This document shows positions 15,431 through 23,441 of a stretch of 38,404 nucleotides of DNA, piece by piece. The notes beneath the pieces are model-generated. The model did no database searches, had not been told where the DNA came from, and saw only the letters and a list, made by a program, of their open reading frames with translations. Source of the stretch: Opitutales bacterium (lineage in GTDB: Bacteria; Verrucomicrobiota; Verrucomicrobiia; Opitutales; Coraliomargaritaceae); NCBI GenBank assembly GCA_018607135.1, contig JABBCA010000017.1, positions 1-38,404 on the forward strand, read 5' to 3'. How positions within the stretch are numbered: the stretch's first letter is position 1; each line of letters opens with the position of its first letter. Both the position numbers and the translations under genes were made by a program.

Positions 15431-16321
15431 TTATGGAATGATGAGCTTAGCGGGGTCGTTAATTTTTGAGACGATGATCTGAAAGCGGTTTTTTATACTC
15501 AAATCAGCACGTTCGCCGTTTGGCTTCCCCGTTATGGCAACATAAGCAATGCTGTCGGAATTCGCGGGAATAATTCCTGAAGCATCCGCAACGGATGGAA
15601 AGTATAGGTTTTGGCCTATACGAACGGCTATACTCTGCGGCTGGTAGAAAATGTTTTCCGAAGAGTCATTTTGTAAGCTAATTTTGAATACTAAAGTGTC
15701 GTGGTCTTCGAAGCGGAAAATTTCATCAACCATGACAGCAAAGTCTTTGTATTCGGTCTTCAGATTTCTAGGAGCTATGTGCTCAATGTCCTGTAACTTG
15801 CCTGGGTACGCATTGTTGACCAAATGGTAGCTTTTGGAACGATCCAAGAGCGAAAGTAAGACTTTAGGGCTTATGTTATGAACTCTATGCTTCGGACTCC
15901 TCGCGTTGTAACCATAGCTTGCTGGTTCATCCGCACCGAGAAGGCGAACAGTCCGATAAGGAATGGAATCTTCCTGATGATAGAAATTGAAGACGTAGGT
16001 TTGGTTGCGGTGGACTACATTAACAGCCGCTTGAGCCTTTGGCTGAACCGCACGAATGGAGAAAAAATAGTGCCCATCGACATAGCTAATTAAAACGGGA
16101 GCATTGTCTGCGGGATTGGTGCTAATATTGGCTCCGTCAATTGAAGTCAGTTGGCTGGGAAAAGTAATTGTTGTCGGTGTGTTTCCGATAGGGATGTTGT
16201 AGACCGTATTGGCATCTAGTGAATACTCCTTGATGACTTTGGTGTTATATCTGTCTTCGCTTGCCAGCATGAGATTTGTAGCAATGAGCAAAGCAGTAGT
16301 GATGTATCTCAGTCGTATCAT
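15431..16321 (-). CDS. VirB9/TrbG-like T4SS outer-membrane core protein
   Basis: A 296-residue secreted protein with a signal peptide (MIRLRYITTALLIATNLMLA). The N-terminal half has the VirB9-type pattern: NIPIGNTPTTITFPSQLTSI, a strand FFSIRAVQPKAQAAVNVV, and HRNQTYVFNFY, equivalent to the family's conserved aromatic strand. The C-terminal half is another beta domain (FRFEDHDTLVFKISLQN, IFYQPQSIAVRIGQNLYFPS). Motifs are divergent, so the call rests on weak sequence likeness plus position between virB8- and virB10-like genes, the standard order. In VirB-type systems this protein lines the outer-membrane pore with VirB7 and VirB10. Confidence 0.65.
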   Translation of the reverse strand: MIRLRYITTALLIATNLMLASEDRYNTKVIKEYSLDANTVYNIPIGNTPTTITFPSQLTSIDGANISTNPADNAPVLISYVDGHYFFSIRAVQPKAQAAVNVVHRNQTYVFNFYHQEDSIPYRTVRLLGADEPASYGYNARSPKHRVHNISPKVLLSLLDRSKSYHLVNNAYPGKLQDIEHIAPRNLKTEYKDFAVMVDEIFRFEDHDTLVFKISLQNDSSENIFYQPQSIAVRIGQNLYFPSVADASGIIPANSDSIAYVAITGKPNGERADLSIKNRFQIIVSKINDPAKLIIP

Positions 16322-16327
16322 GATCCG

Positions 16328-17014
16328 CTAAAGTAAAATGCTTTCTTCAAAAGAGATGACCGCCAGTGGAAAGCGCTTGTTGTCTAGCATGTTCGGGTTG
16401 CGATGCATTACCAAAGTGAGCGTAAACTGAGGATCTTCGACGAAGACCTTCCCCTCGAATGATCCGGTTCGTATGAGCTGTCCGTTGACCTGAGCAAATA
16501 TCTGATCGTCCCGTGTCTTGAGTATTTTTATTTCGAAGACTTCCACCTTCTGGTGGATGTTCTTTTCTCTGAATTCATGAGACGCTTCTGAATAAAGACT
16601 CCGCGCTTTTCGTAAGGGCTCGTCCAGATACATCTTGTCCAGCAACTCGGGCATATCGAAGCCATTCGGGTTTTGCGAAAAAAGCGCGTGGGTTGACCAA
16701 AGTGCCATTTCTTCATGCAGGCCAGTCGCGGTCTCAAAATCGAGCGTAGGTGCAATCGAATAGGTGCCCGCGCCATCGAGAATAATGACTCGCTCGCGGG
16801 TTCTGTAGGCGTTGATGATAAAGAACGGTTGGACGACAACCATACCTAGCAAGGCAATACAGAGAAGAAACCACAGTCGTGCTGCCCATGCATTATCTGT
16901 AAACAATTTCAGAGGATGAAATTTGTTTTGAGCCATACGGCTCTTTGTCCGTGACTGGACGTTATTCGGCTCGGGCGTTGAGCTATCAAGTGTCTCTGTC
17001 TCTTGGGAACTCAT
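16328..17014 (-). CDS. VirB8/TrbF-like T4SS inner-membrane protein
   Basis: A 228-residue bitopic membrane protein: a ~40-residue cytoplasmic tail, one membrane segment at about 46-68 (ARLWFLLCIALLGMVVVQPF), then a periplasmic NTF2-like domain (RVIILDGAGTYSIAPTLDFE, MALWSTHALFSQNPNGFD, VFEIKILKTRDDQIFAQVNG). The final strand LTLVMHRNPNMLDNKRFPLA corresponds to the conserved end of the VirB8/TrbF fold. It overlaps the end of the virB6-like gene by 4 bp and is followed 6 bp later by virB9. VirB8 is an assembly hub that contacts VirB6, VirB9 and VirB10. Confidence 0.8.
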   Translation of the reverse strand: MSSQETETLDSSTPEPNNVQSRTKSRMAQNKFHPLKLFTDNAWAARLWFLLCIALLGMVVVQPFFIINAYRTRERVIILDGAGTYSIAPTLDFETATGLHEEMALWSTHALFSQNPNGFDMPELLDKMYLDEPLRKARSLYSEASHEFREKNIHQKVEVFEIKILKTRDDQIFAQVNGQLIRTGSFEGKVFVEDPQFTLTLVMHRNPNMLDNKRFPLAVISFEESILL

Positions 17015-18231
17015 ATAGTAATGACTGCTTGCGGTGCTGTATTGAGCGCAAAAATTCTTGCGGCATTTAGACTGCCTGACGGGTCGTTCGGGGCGTTGTC
17101 AGTCAAAAGAGGATTCCCACGGTCAGGAGATGCAGGTAATGCTTTCTGAGAACTTCCAGCGATTGCGCTAGCAGGGGAGTGGGGCGTAGGGTGGCTATAG
17201 CGGCTTACGGGGCCTGTTACACCACCGCCTCCATAGGGGGAAGTCGGTTCGTTAACATGGTATCCACCTCCTGAGCCGATGCCTTCATAACCTCCCGTTG
17301 GAGCTGGGCCACCGGAACTGCCTCCACCACTGGATGCTACCGATGAAGGTGCGGAGCCACCGCCACGGCCTGCCATGCCCATGCTGCTGCCCATGTAGGT
17401 CGCAAATGCAACGGCTCCAGTCACTGCATTGGTTGCGCCCTGTAGGATTGCGCCACTGGAAAACAGAAGAAACATGATGGTCGGTGTGGCGAGTGTCCCG
17501 ATCACAAGAATCAAAGACGCAATAAGACTCATAATAAGGGAACCGAAGCTCATCATGTAGAGTGCCGATCCAGTGTCGTTCCCCGTGAAGGTGGATGCCG
17601 TAGCGAAGTCGTTGATGAAGCTGATTGCAGCTAGATTCGTAATGGCAAATCCAATCGGCCATGCCATTACCGCCATGATATTGGAAATGAGTTTGACGCC
17701 GATATTACCCATTGAAGGGAATATGAATAAGGCGAGTCCTATTGGTAGGAATAGAAAACCAAACCACTTCAGCGCGTATTGCAAAATGAGGAAAGGAATC
17801 TGGAAGACTGCCGCGATGGTGATGACGAACTTCGTCGCGCCAAAAACAAGAGCAAGATAGACCGAGTTTACGATTCGATCCACACCCCAGCCTTCAGCTT
17901 CGGGATCTTCTTCGATCGATTTTAGCAAAGCGTCAGATACTTCAAAAGGTTCGCTACCATAGTTGCTATTAATCGTTTCAGCGGCTTGATAGAATCCAGC
18001 ATCTAGCTTTTCGAACCAGAAGGAAATCGTTGAGATTAGGGCTACGAGGAAGAAACAGGTAAAGACAGGCTTTATCATTGAAACCATGTCGGCGTTGCTT
18101 TCCGACACGCGCATCAAGCGAACGATCAAACCAGTAAGAAGTATGAAGTAAGGCACGAACATCAAAGCTCCTTGAAGCTCGGAAATCGAGTCTTCAAAGT
18201 CTTTGAGATAGATAGGGCCTAATAAATCCAT
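17011..18231 (-). CDS. VirB6/TrbL-like polytopic T4SS membrane protein
   Basis: A 406-residue polytopic inner-membrane protein, expected to form part of the translocation channel. I count about six or seven hydrophobic segments between residues 24 and 260 (for example ALMFVPYFILLTGLIVRLM, FTCFFLVALISTISFW, FGFLFLPIGLALFIFPSMG, LIMSLIASLILVIGTLATP). After residue ~275 the chain turns into a Gly/Ser/Pro-rich soluble tail (GRGGGSAPSSVASSGGGSS), a common feature of TrbL proteins. The length matches TrbL. The stop overlaps the virB8 start by 4 bp, so the two are translationally coupled. Confidence 0.82.
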   Translation of the reverse strand: MDLLGPIYLKDFEDSISELQGALMFVPYFILLTGLIVRLMRVSESNADMVSMIKPVFTCFFLVALISTISFWFEKLDAGFYQAAETINSNYGSEPFEVSDALLKSIEEDPEAEGWGVDRIVNSVYLALVFGATKFVITIAAVFQIPFLILQYALKWFGFLFLPIGLALFIFPSMGNIGVKLISNIMAVMAWPIGFAITNLAAISFINDFATASTFTGNDTGSALYMMSFGSLIMSLIASLILVIGTLATPTIMFLLFSSGAILQGATNAVTGAVAFATYMGSSMGMAGRGGGSAPSSVASSGGGSSGGPAPTGGYEGIGSGGGYHVNEPTSPYGGGGVTGPVSRYSHPTPHSPASAIAGSSQKALPASPDRGNPLLTDNAPNDPSGSLNAARIFALNTAPQAVITI

Positions 18232-18264
18232 AGCTAACTGAGAACCTAATGTAATTGCTTCGAG

Positions 18265-18708
18265 CTATTGAGCATTCTCGATCCCATCTAGATAAGTTCT
18301 GGTTTCACGAATAGCTTGATTTATATCTTCTCCTTCGGCGGTGAAACTGACGCCGTTATGTGCTTTCATCTGCTCACGGATAAAGTCTTTTCTCCTATCT
18401 TGAAGTTCGCGCACGTATTCGCCTGTTTCAGTGCTGTATACGCTGTAGGCTTTGCGCTCTTCTGGTGTCATAATCTTGCGGTTTTTTATGAAGTCATTGC
18501 GCCTTTCGATATACTCGGCGGATAACGTTTCAATTTCCTCAATGTAAGGGTCTTCGATGATCACATCTTTTTTGCCTTCAACGGTAATACGAATCGTTCG
18601 GCTTGGCTCACCCGCCTCTTCGATGATGACCTCGACTTCCTGCGATTCTTTGGAGCAAGCAACGAAAGCGAGTGAAACGAGAATGAGTGACATCCATAGT
18701 ATTTTCAT
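18265..18708 (-). CDS. Small T4SS-operon lipoprotein
   Basis: A 147-residue predicted lipoprotein. The frame opens at 18738 but the start MKILWMSLILVSLAFVACS at 18708 gives a clean signal with lipobox FVAC (Cys18) and avoids overlap with the preceding gene. The mature part is highly charged and helical (EERKAYSVYSTETGEYVREL, RRKDFIREQMKAHNGV). It sits between the VirB5-like and VirB6-like genes, the position of small entry-exclusion or lipoprotein genes (TrbK/EexN) in Trb and VirB operons. An entry-exclusion role is therefore a reasonable guess, not demonstrated. Confidence 0.65.
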   Translation of the reverse strand: MKILWMSLILVSLAFVACSKESQEVEVIIEEAGEPSRTIRITVEGKKDVIIEDPYIEEIETLSAEYIERRNDFIKNRKIMTPEERKAYSVYSTETGEYVRELQDRRKDFIREQMKAHNGVSFTAEGEDINQAIRETRTYLDGIENAQ

Positions 18709-18721
18709 AATGGGTCTTTGG

Positions 18722-19513
18722 CTAATTGGTGGATTCATTATTTTGCGTAATGCCGTCTAGATATCCTCGCAAAGATCGGTAAGCATTGTTCTGATCCTTT
18801 AGCTGCGCCTTGATCGAAACTGCTTGCGATTTTTCCGTTTGATTTTCGTTCAGACTTTTTAAAGCCGTGTATTGCTGATGCTGCTTTTCGCGCTCTGAAA
18901 TCAGTAGAGCGACTTGGCCGTTCTGAGCGTTGACGATAGCTGAAAGCTTTTGAACTTCGGCATCCGTCTCAGCTGCTTCGAGTTCGGCTAAGGTAAGTGC
19001 CTGATTCTCCTGTAGCTCTGCTAATCTTAAATCAATCTCTTTGCTGGAAGTTACGTAATTGGTGTATTGCTGGTCAACGACAGCATACTTTTTAAGTGCG
19101 GCATCATCGACGGTAACGACTTCACCCGTGACCGTAGTCGCTTCGACTGTTTCGAACAAACCGTTGTGGGTTTCTTCGAGACTGTCCGAACCATCGGCTT
19201 CGCTGATAATTGTGTCCCACGGAATGCCGTAATCCAAAGCGTCTAGAAAATCTTCGAAGGAGAGGACTTCAATCGAAGGCAATTCAACGAGTATCGGGTC
19301 GCCCATCCAATCTTTGATCGTTGTTTGAACCTCCAATTGTTCCGTCATTTTTTCATAATTCCGTGTCCATTCGGCTATGGTTTCCGCGTGTTGAGCAACG
19401 TCCTGTAGCTTCATGATTATGGTTTGAGCGGTATGGCCTGGGTCAGTAACCACCCATTGCCCATACATTTGAAGGGACAGTAATGGAATCGAGAGTATGA
19501 TTTTTAGCTTCAT
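18722..19513 (-). CDS. VirB5/TrbJ-like T4SS protein
   Basis: A 263-residue exported protein: a short signal (MKLKIILSIPLLSLQMYGQ) followed directly by WVVTDPGHTAQTIIMKLQDV, which matches the TrbJ/VirB5 opening pattern of W-V-x-D-P followed by Ala-Gln and long helices. The rest is almost wholly helical coiled-coil (HAETIAEWTRNYEKMTEQLE, AELQENQALTLAELEAAETD, LISEREKQHQQYTALKSL). In VirB systems this minor component sits at the pilus tip; TrbJ homologues are needed for mating. It overlaps the preceding glycine-zipper lipoprotein gene by 4 bp. Confidence 0.78.
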   Translation of the reverse strand: MKLKIILSIPLLSLQMYGQWVVTDPGHTAQTIIMKLQDVAQHAETIAEWTRNYEKMTEQLEVQTTIKDWMGDPILVELPSIEVLSFEDFLDALDYGIPWDTIISEADGSDSLEETHNGLFETVEATTVTGEVVTVDDAALKKYAVVDQQYTNYVTSSKEIDLRLAELQENQALTLAELEAAETDAEVQKLSAIVNAQNGQVALLISEREKQHQQYTALKSLNENQTEKSQAVSIKAQLKDQNNAYRSLRGYLDGITQNNESTN

Positions 19514-19971
19514 TTTGCTTTCAGGTAGATGATGCGTGAGTTTCGGATTTCGCCGTTAATTTGCTGTTCCGGTATCTGGATCGGAACGAAGCTTTCTGTC
19601 TGCGTTTCGTAAGCGAAGGCGTCTTCTTTTTGTCGATTCTGAGTAATCCAGTATTGTTGCTTTACGCTCTGATTGAGCGCGGCTTCATAACCGCTTCGGT
19701 AAGCTTGTCGCTCGTTCTCTTCGGCAAGGGCATTTGCTCCAATAGCCGTCAATGCTCCTAATGCGGCACCTCCGGTTGTCCATGCGGCATCACCATCGGA
19801 GGCTTCGTGTGCAATGATTGCACCCAAAGCACTGCCACCAATAACGGTCGCGTTCTTACCAGCTTTGCTACTGGCGCAACCTGACAAAAGAACCGAGATC
19901 AAGAGCGTGCAGAAAGGCAAAATATACCTTTTTGTCGGGAACTGAAATGTTGAGTCAGTCAGAGCTTTCAT
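19510..19971 (-). CDS. Glycine-zipper lipoprotein
   Basis: A 153-residue predicted lipoprotein: signal RYILPFCTLLISVLLSGC with Cys32 in lipobox LSGC. A glycine-zipper/YMGG-like hydrophobic segment follows (VIGGSALGAIIAHEASDG and WTTGGAALGALTAIGANALA), then a helix RQAYRSGYEAALNQSVKQQY. Glycine-zipper lipoproteins associate with the outer membrane; here the gene is flanked by virB4 and virB5, with 4-bp overlaps on both sides, so it is an integral part of the T4SS operon. I do not know a standard VirB counterpart. Confidence 0.7.
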   Translation of the reverse strand: MKALTDSTFQFPTKRYILPFCTLLISVLLSGCASSKAGKNATVIGGSALGAIIAHEASDGDAAWTTGGAALGALTAIGANALAEENERQAYRSGYEAALNQSVKQQYWITQNRQKEDAFAYETQTESFVPIQIPEQQINGEIRNSRIIYLKAK

Positions 19972-22616
19972 TGTAGGACGGTTTCCCTTTTGGGTGTAGA
20001 CGTTGTATCGTCTTCGTTTTCATAGTAGGTCTGAGCCTGTATGTTCAGTGCCGTGCCGCAAAGCGGTGGATGTGCACCAGGAGCGTAGTAGCAAACACTG
20101 GAAAATTTGTGGCCTTTGGATTGTTGCTCAACAAGAGGGTAATCCATAATCGCCTCTTGAACGGATGGCGGGAGTCCTGTGTCATTAGCGATTTCCTGAA
20201 TGTCAGCTTTGTCCAACTGACGCATTAACAGGTGTTGCTTGGAGTTACCCATTACAACGGAGCGGATACGCGAACTTTTGAAGCGTTCGTACTGCTGGAC
20301 AATCGAACAAGTCCAGCACGAGAATTTTCTGAGCTGCGCGTATGCCTCAGAAACCGTTTTTTCACCTCCAGGAACATCAAGGAACCGTGAAACCTCCTCA
20401 AAGATGATCCGCTTGCGAAGGTTTCGAGGCATTGAAATTATATGCTGACGAGCAAACGAGGTAATCAGCAAACCTGCGGCAGTTCTCAATTCGACAGCCT
20501 CGTCGCCAAGTTGCCCTAGCTCGAAGTGCGCGATCTTGTTTCTGAGATTGATGTTGGTCGTCCCGTCGAAAAGCTTTCCGTAACTGCCCGTTGCCGTCCA
20601 TGCAGACATGAGCGTGGCAAGCTCGTCGATTTCGCGCTTCGGATGGTAAGAGCTACGCCCAAATCGCATTAGCTCGATCAATTGGGAGTGAATAGGGTAG
20701 TCTGTCGGTTCAAAGTAAGCGAATGCAGTATCCTTAACGTAATCGCTGGTGTCGGGGTTTTTAGCGAATTCGACGATGACATCGGATTGAATCGTATCGA
20801 AAAACTCAAGAGCTTCTTCATTCTCTTTTTTGAGTAATTCTTTGAAGATACTGAACGCTTCGACGAAGCTGGTTTTAGTGGCGATCTTCTGCTGTTTCCA
20901 AAGGTAGGTTGCACAGGCCATCTTCCGAACCTCGGGCATTTGATCACGGTGCTTCTTACTCCAGCTTTCAAATTGATCGCGGCATAGGAGATCGATGTAA
21001 TGACCAATCTGCGCTTGCCTGACTTGCTGCCTTTCTTGGGAATCCGGTGCGCCGATCATACGCGAGACGAGCGTAACGCCAGAGGATACCTGTAGCCGCG
21101 TCAGCGGCATACCCGCCGTATCAAAGTAGTTGATGACAAGATCGCTGTCCGGCTCGATAATGATCGGTGTCCCTCCCAAATTATTGGTGAAGCGTTCGTA
21201 TGAAAGGCCTTCTTCGATGATAACCGAGTAAGCGAACTTGTGAGCGGTTTGGGATAAGAGGTCTTCCATGAAGACCGATTTACCCGCGCCACTGATCCCG
21301 AAAAGAACAGTGTGCTGTGGCGTTTCGTCTACGAAAGTGCTCAGACCAACGAGGTTGTTCTGGTTGCCGTCGTAGATGGCCTCGGCGTTATTAAGGTATC
21401 CGGTAAACGTAGCTGAAAAAGGAAGTAGATCCGCAAGATAGCCATCTTCGGCATACTCATCGCGGTGGGTGTAGCTGGAACCTGTCCAGCCAGGCCATGA
21501 ACTGAAGAAGAGCTTCTTGCTCGATGCGAAAAGTGTATTCTGGTAAACTTCAGCGCCGTTCATTTGACTGACGGCTTGTTTTAGTTCGGCGGTTTTAGCG
21601 CGTAAGGTATCAATGTCTTTCGACCACGTTCGGATGATGTAAGTGACGCTATAGGGGCGCGTATATCCTTGGGCAAGCGCATCAATCGTCGTTTCCTTTT
21701 TCTGAATTGCTGTGGCGTCGGATTGACGGCCTTTATGACGGTGCTCGTTTTTGAGGCGGTCGGCTGCTTTTTCCTCCTTGCGAATGACTTTCTTAACGTC
21801 GAGCGGCCTGATGTTGACCGTTATCTGATAATCCAAGGACGGCAAACTGGTGAGGTTATGAATGATTCCAGGATAGGTTTCACTCGGCCAGCGCATGACC
21901 GTAAATATGCTATGGTAGTAGCCGTCGAACTCTAACGCGGCCTTGTCTGCTGGACGCAAATCGCAGTGTAGGCAATTTTCTTGGATACTGTATCGTTCGT
22001 CGAAACTTCCCTCGTAATTGTAGTCGAAGGTTTCCGTGAGTGATGGATTAAGGAACTTCTTGAAATAGGTGTAGTGTGCCAAGTCGTCCATTGGGACGAC
22101 GGTCGTATCAGCGCCTAAGATACTCCTGATCTGGTTGTAAAGCTCGTTGAAATGAGTCTGTAAACTATCGAGCTGGGCATCATAGAATTTGCGCAATCCC
22201 GATTTCGTTTTTACATTACCCGAGTATTTTTCCATCCGAGAAGAAACAAAAATAACCAAGTGCTCTCTTCGTAACTTGCGTTCGAGCATTCTCGACCAGT
22301 AGCGGGAAAAGCGCTCGTTGCGTATGGCTTTGATATACTCGTCTGTGCAATTGTTGCAGGTGTCTTCGTAATACTTCGTAAGTGGATTTCGGTAATCATT
22401 GTTACATGTCCATTGAACCTGCATCGATTGATTCGGGCCGAGTGAATTTATCAGATGCCGTATCTTCCGTTTGTATTCATTCTTTATTCCAACACTACCG
22501 CCCCGTAAATCGGGTGTTTCGACAACAAAACCCTTTGACGCAGTGCATCCTTTTTCAAGTGAGCCGAATATCAGCATTCCATCTGCAAACCAACCATTGG
22601 GGGCTTGGCTAGACAT
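19968..22616 (-). CDS. virB4: VirB4/TraC-like T4SS ATPase
   Basis: Large cytoplasmic ATPase that powers pilus assembly and substrate transfer. The 882 residues show a Walker A site LFGISGAGKSVFMEDLL at about residues 438-450, and a Walker B-like RIIFEEVSRFLDVPGGEKT near 735 with the double Glu usual in VirB4. An Arg/Gln-rich C-terminal motif follows (AQLRKFSCWTCSIVQQYERF and MGNSKQHLLMRQLDKADI). The N-terminal domain (about 1-400) is the VirB4 N-lobe. Length is near that of TraC/VirB4. It overlaps the virB3-like gene before it by 8 bp and the lipoprotein gene after it by 4 bp. This is the best T4SS marker in the window. Confidence 0.92.
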   Translation of the reverse strand: MSSQAPNGWFADGMLIFGSLEKGCTASKGFVVETPDLRGGSVGIKNEYKRKIRHLINSLGPNQSMQVQWTCNNDYRNPLTKYYEDTCNNCTDEYIKAIRNERFSRYWSRMLERKLRREHLVIFVSSRMEKYSGNVKTKSGLRKFYDAQLDSLQTHFNELYNQIRSILGADTTVVPMDDLAHYTYFKKFLNPSLTETFDYNYEGSFDERYSIQENCLHCDLRPADKAALEFDGYYHSIFTVMRWPSETYPGIIHNLTSLPSLDYQITVNIRPLDVKKVIRKEEKAADRLKNEHRHKGRQSDATAIQKKETTIDALAQGYTRPYSVTYIIRTWSKDIDTLRAKTAELKQAVSQMNGAEVYQNTLFASSKKLFFSSWPGWTGSSYTHRDEYAEDGYLADLLPFSATFTGYLNNAEAIYDGNQNNLVGLSTFVDETPQHTVLFGISGAGKSVFMEDLLSQTAHKFAYSVIIEEGLSYERFTNNLGGTPIIIEPDSDLVINYFDTAGMPLTRLQVSSGVTLVSRMIGAPDSQERQQVRQAQIGHYIDLLCRDQFESWSKKHRDQMPEVRKMACATYLWKQQKIATKTSFVEAFSIFKELLKKENEEALEFFDTIQSDVIVEFAKNPDTSDYVKDTAFAYFEPTDYPIHSQLIELMRFGRSSYHPKREIDELATLMSAWTATGSYGKLFDGTTNINLRNKIAHFELGQLGDEAVELRTAAGLLITSFARQHIISMPRNLRKRIIFEEVSRFLDVPGGEKTVSEAYAQLRKFSCWTCSIVQQYERFKSSRIRSVVMGNSKQHLLMRQLDKADIQEIANDTGLPPSVQEAIMDYPLVEQQSKGHKFSSVCYYAPGAHPPLCGTALNIQAQTYYENEDDTTSTPKRETVLQ

Positions 22617-22956
22617 GGTCGCCTTTTTGTAAACGGGGGTTCATCGGCTGATTGGCCTTCACAAAGGAAAATCCTTGAGAGGAGACGTTGTCGAACCAAT
22701 CGCGGTCAAATCCCTTCGGCCTATTGTGCCGCAGAAAGATGACATACAGCGTTGGGAAAACGAAAAAAGGCAGCGCCGCGATTGCCGAAATAAGTAAACC
22801 GAGCTTCAACACGCTAAAGCAGATTGTCGCAACCGATAATGCCGCGACGACTCCGACAATTGGATACAGAAACAAATTGCCCGAGAGGCCGAAAGCCTGA
22901 CCTTTGGAGTCCGTTGCCGCATTCGTTCGCGTTCGCTCCAGTTGTTCCATCGTCAA
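22609..22956 (-). CDS. VirB3/TrbD-like T4SS protein
   Basis: A 115-residue membrane protein with two adjacent hydrophobic segments (about 27-48, LFLYPIVGVVAALSVATIC, and 50-72, LGLLISAIAALPFFVFPTLY). A soluble C-terminal tail follows (RHNRPKGFDRDWFDNVS). Size, topology and position between the pilin and VirB4 fit VirB3/TrbD. Its stop overlaps the virB4 start by 8 bp, and VirB3 and VirB4 are known to act together (they are fused in some systems). Confidence 0.75.
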   Translation of the reverse strand: MTMEQLERTRTNAATDSKGQAFGLSGNLFLYPIVGVVAALSVATICFSVLKLGLLISAIAALPFFVFPTLYVIFLRHNRPKGFDRDWFDNVSSQGFSFVKANQPMNPRLQKGDHV

Positions 22957-22987
22957 GGTAGGCTAATTGTTATGATCGATTTCGAGC

Positions 22988-23257
22988 TTAGAATGTCGGT
23001 GTTATCACCGCATCTCCGATACCTGCCAAGACGAAGAACGCCGACATAATTAATCCCGCTGCGGCAATAATGATTCCTCCGAAAATCGACGAGTAGCCTT
23101 CGGAATCGCCGTCTGCAATTTTTTTGGCACCGCGCCAGATTAGAAAAATTCCGTAAACAAAACCGAAGAAGAAGATGACCCCTAGTGCGAGGGAGAACAT
23201 ATCTTTCAAATCAGTAAGGTTTGCTTGGGCTATGATCGGTGCATACGGGATAGTCAT
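22988..23257 (-). CDS. VirB2/TrbC-like pilin
   Basis: An 89-residue protein with two membrane segments (about 22-42, FSLALGVIFFFGFVYGIFLI, and 59-80, GGIIIAAAGLIMSAFFVLAG) separated by a short basic loop (WRGAKKIADGDSEG). This is the topology of the VirB2/TrbC major pilin. No long N-terminal signal is present; the first ~20 residues may be a short leader. It is the first gene of the leftward T4SS operon, with its promoter expected in 23258-23441. Confidence 0.78.
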   Translation of the reverse strand: MTIPYAPIIAQANLTDLKDMFSLALGVIFFFGFVYGIFLIWRGAKKIADGDSEGYSSIFGGIIIAAAGLIMSAFFVLAGIGDAVITPTF

Positions 23258-23360
23258 GGTAGTTGTGTTTTTCTTTTTTAATAAAAGGGAAATTTATAAA
23301 TCTTGAATTACTTGATAATTGACAGCCGAAAGGTTCAAATTAAGCATAGTCAATAACGTA

Positions 23361-23405
23361 GTTATGAACTATAACAATAATGTGTATTAGCGTAGTGATT
23401 ACGCT
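23361..23405. promoter_or_regulatory. Divergent promoter region with two palindromes
   Basis: The AT-rich 184-bp gap between the T4SS operon (leftward) and the AAA+ gene (rightward) holds two inverted repeats, each with a 5-bp spacer: GTTAT-gaact-ATAAC at 23361-23375 and AGCGTA-gtgat-TACGCT at 23389-23405. The second has the same outer pattern, AGCGT-N7-ACGCT, as the site at 10460-10476 beside the HTH gene. It lies 36 bp before the AAA+ ATG and about 130 bp before the pilin ATG. Confidence 0.55.
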
Positions 23406-23441
23406 TTATTTTTGATTAAGTAATTTAACGTAAATGGTTAT

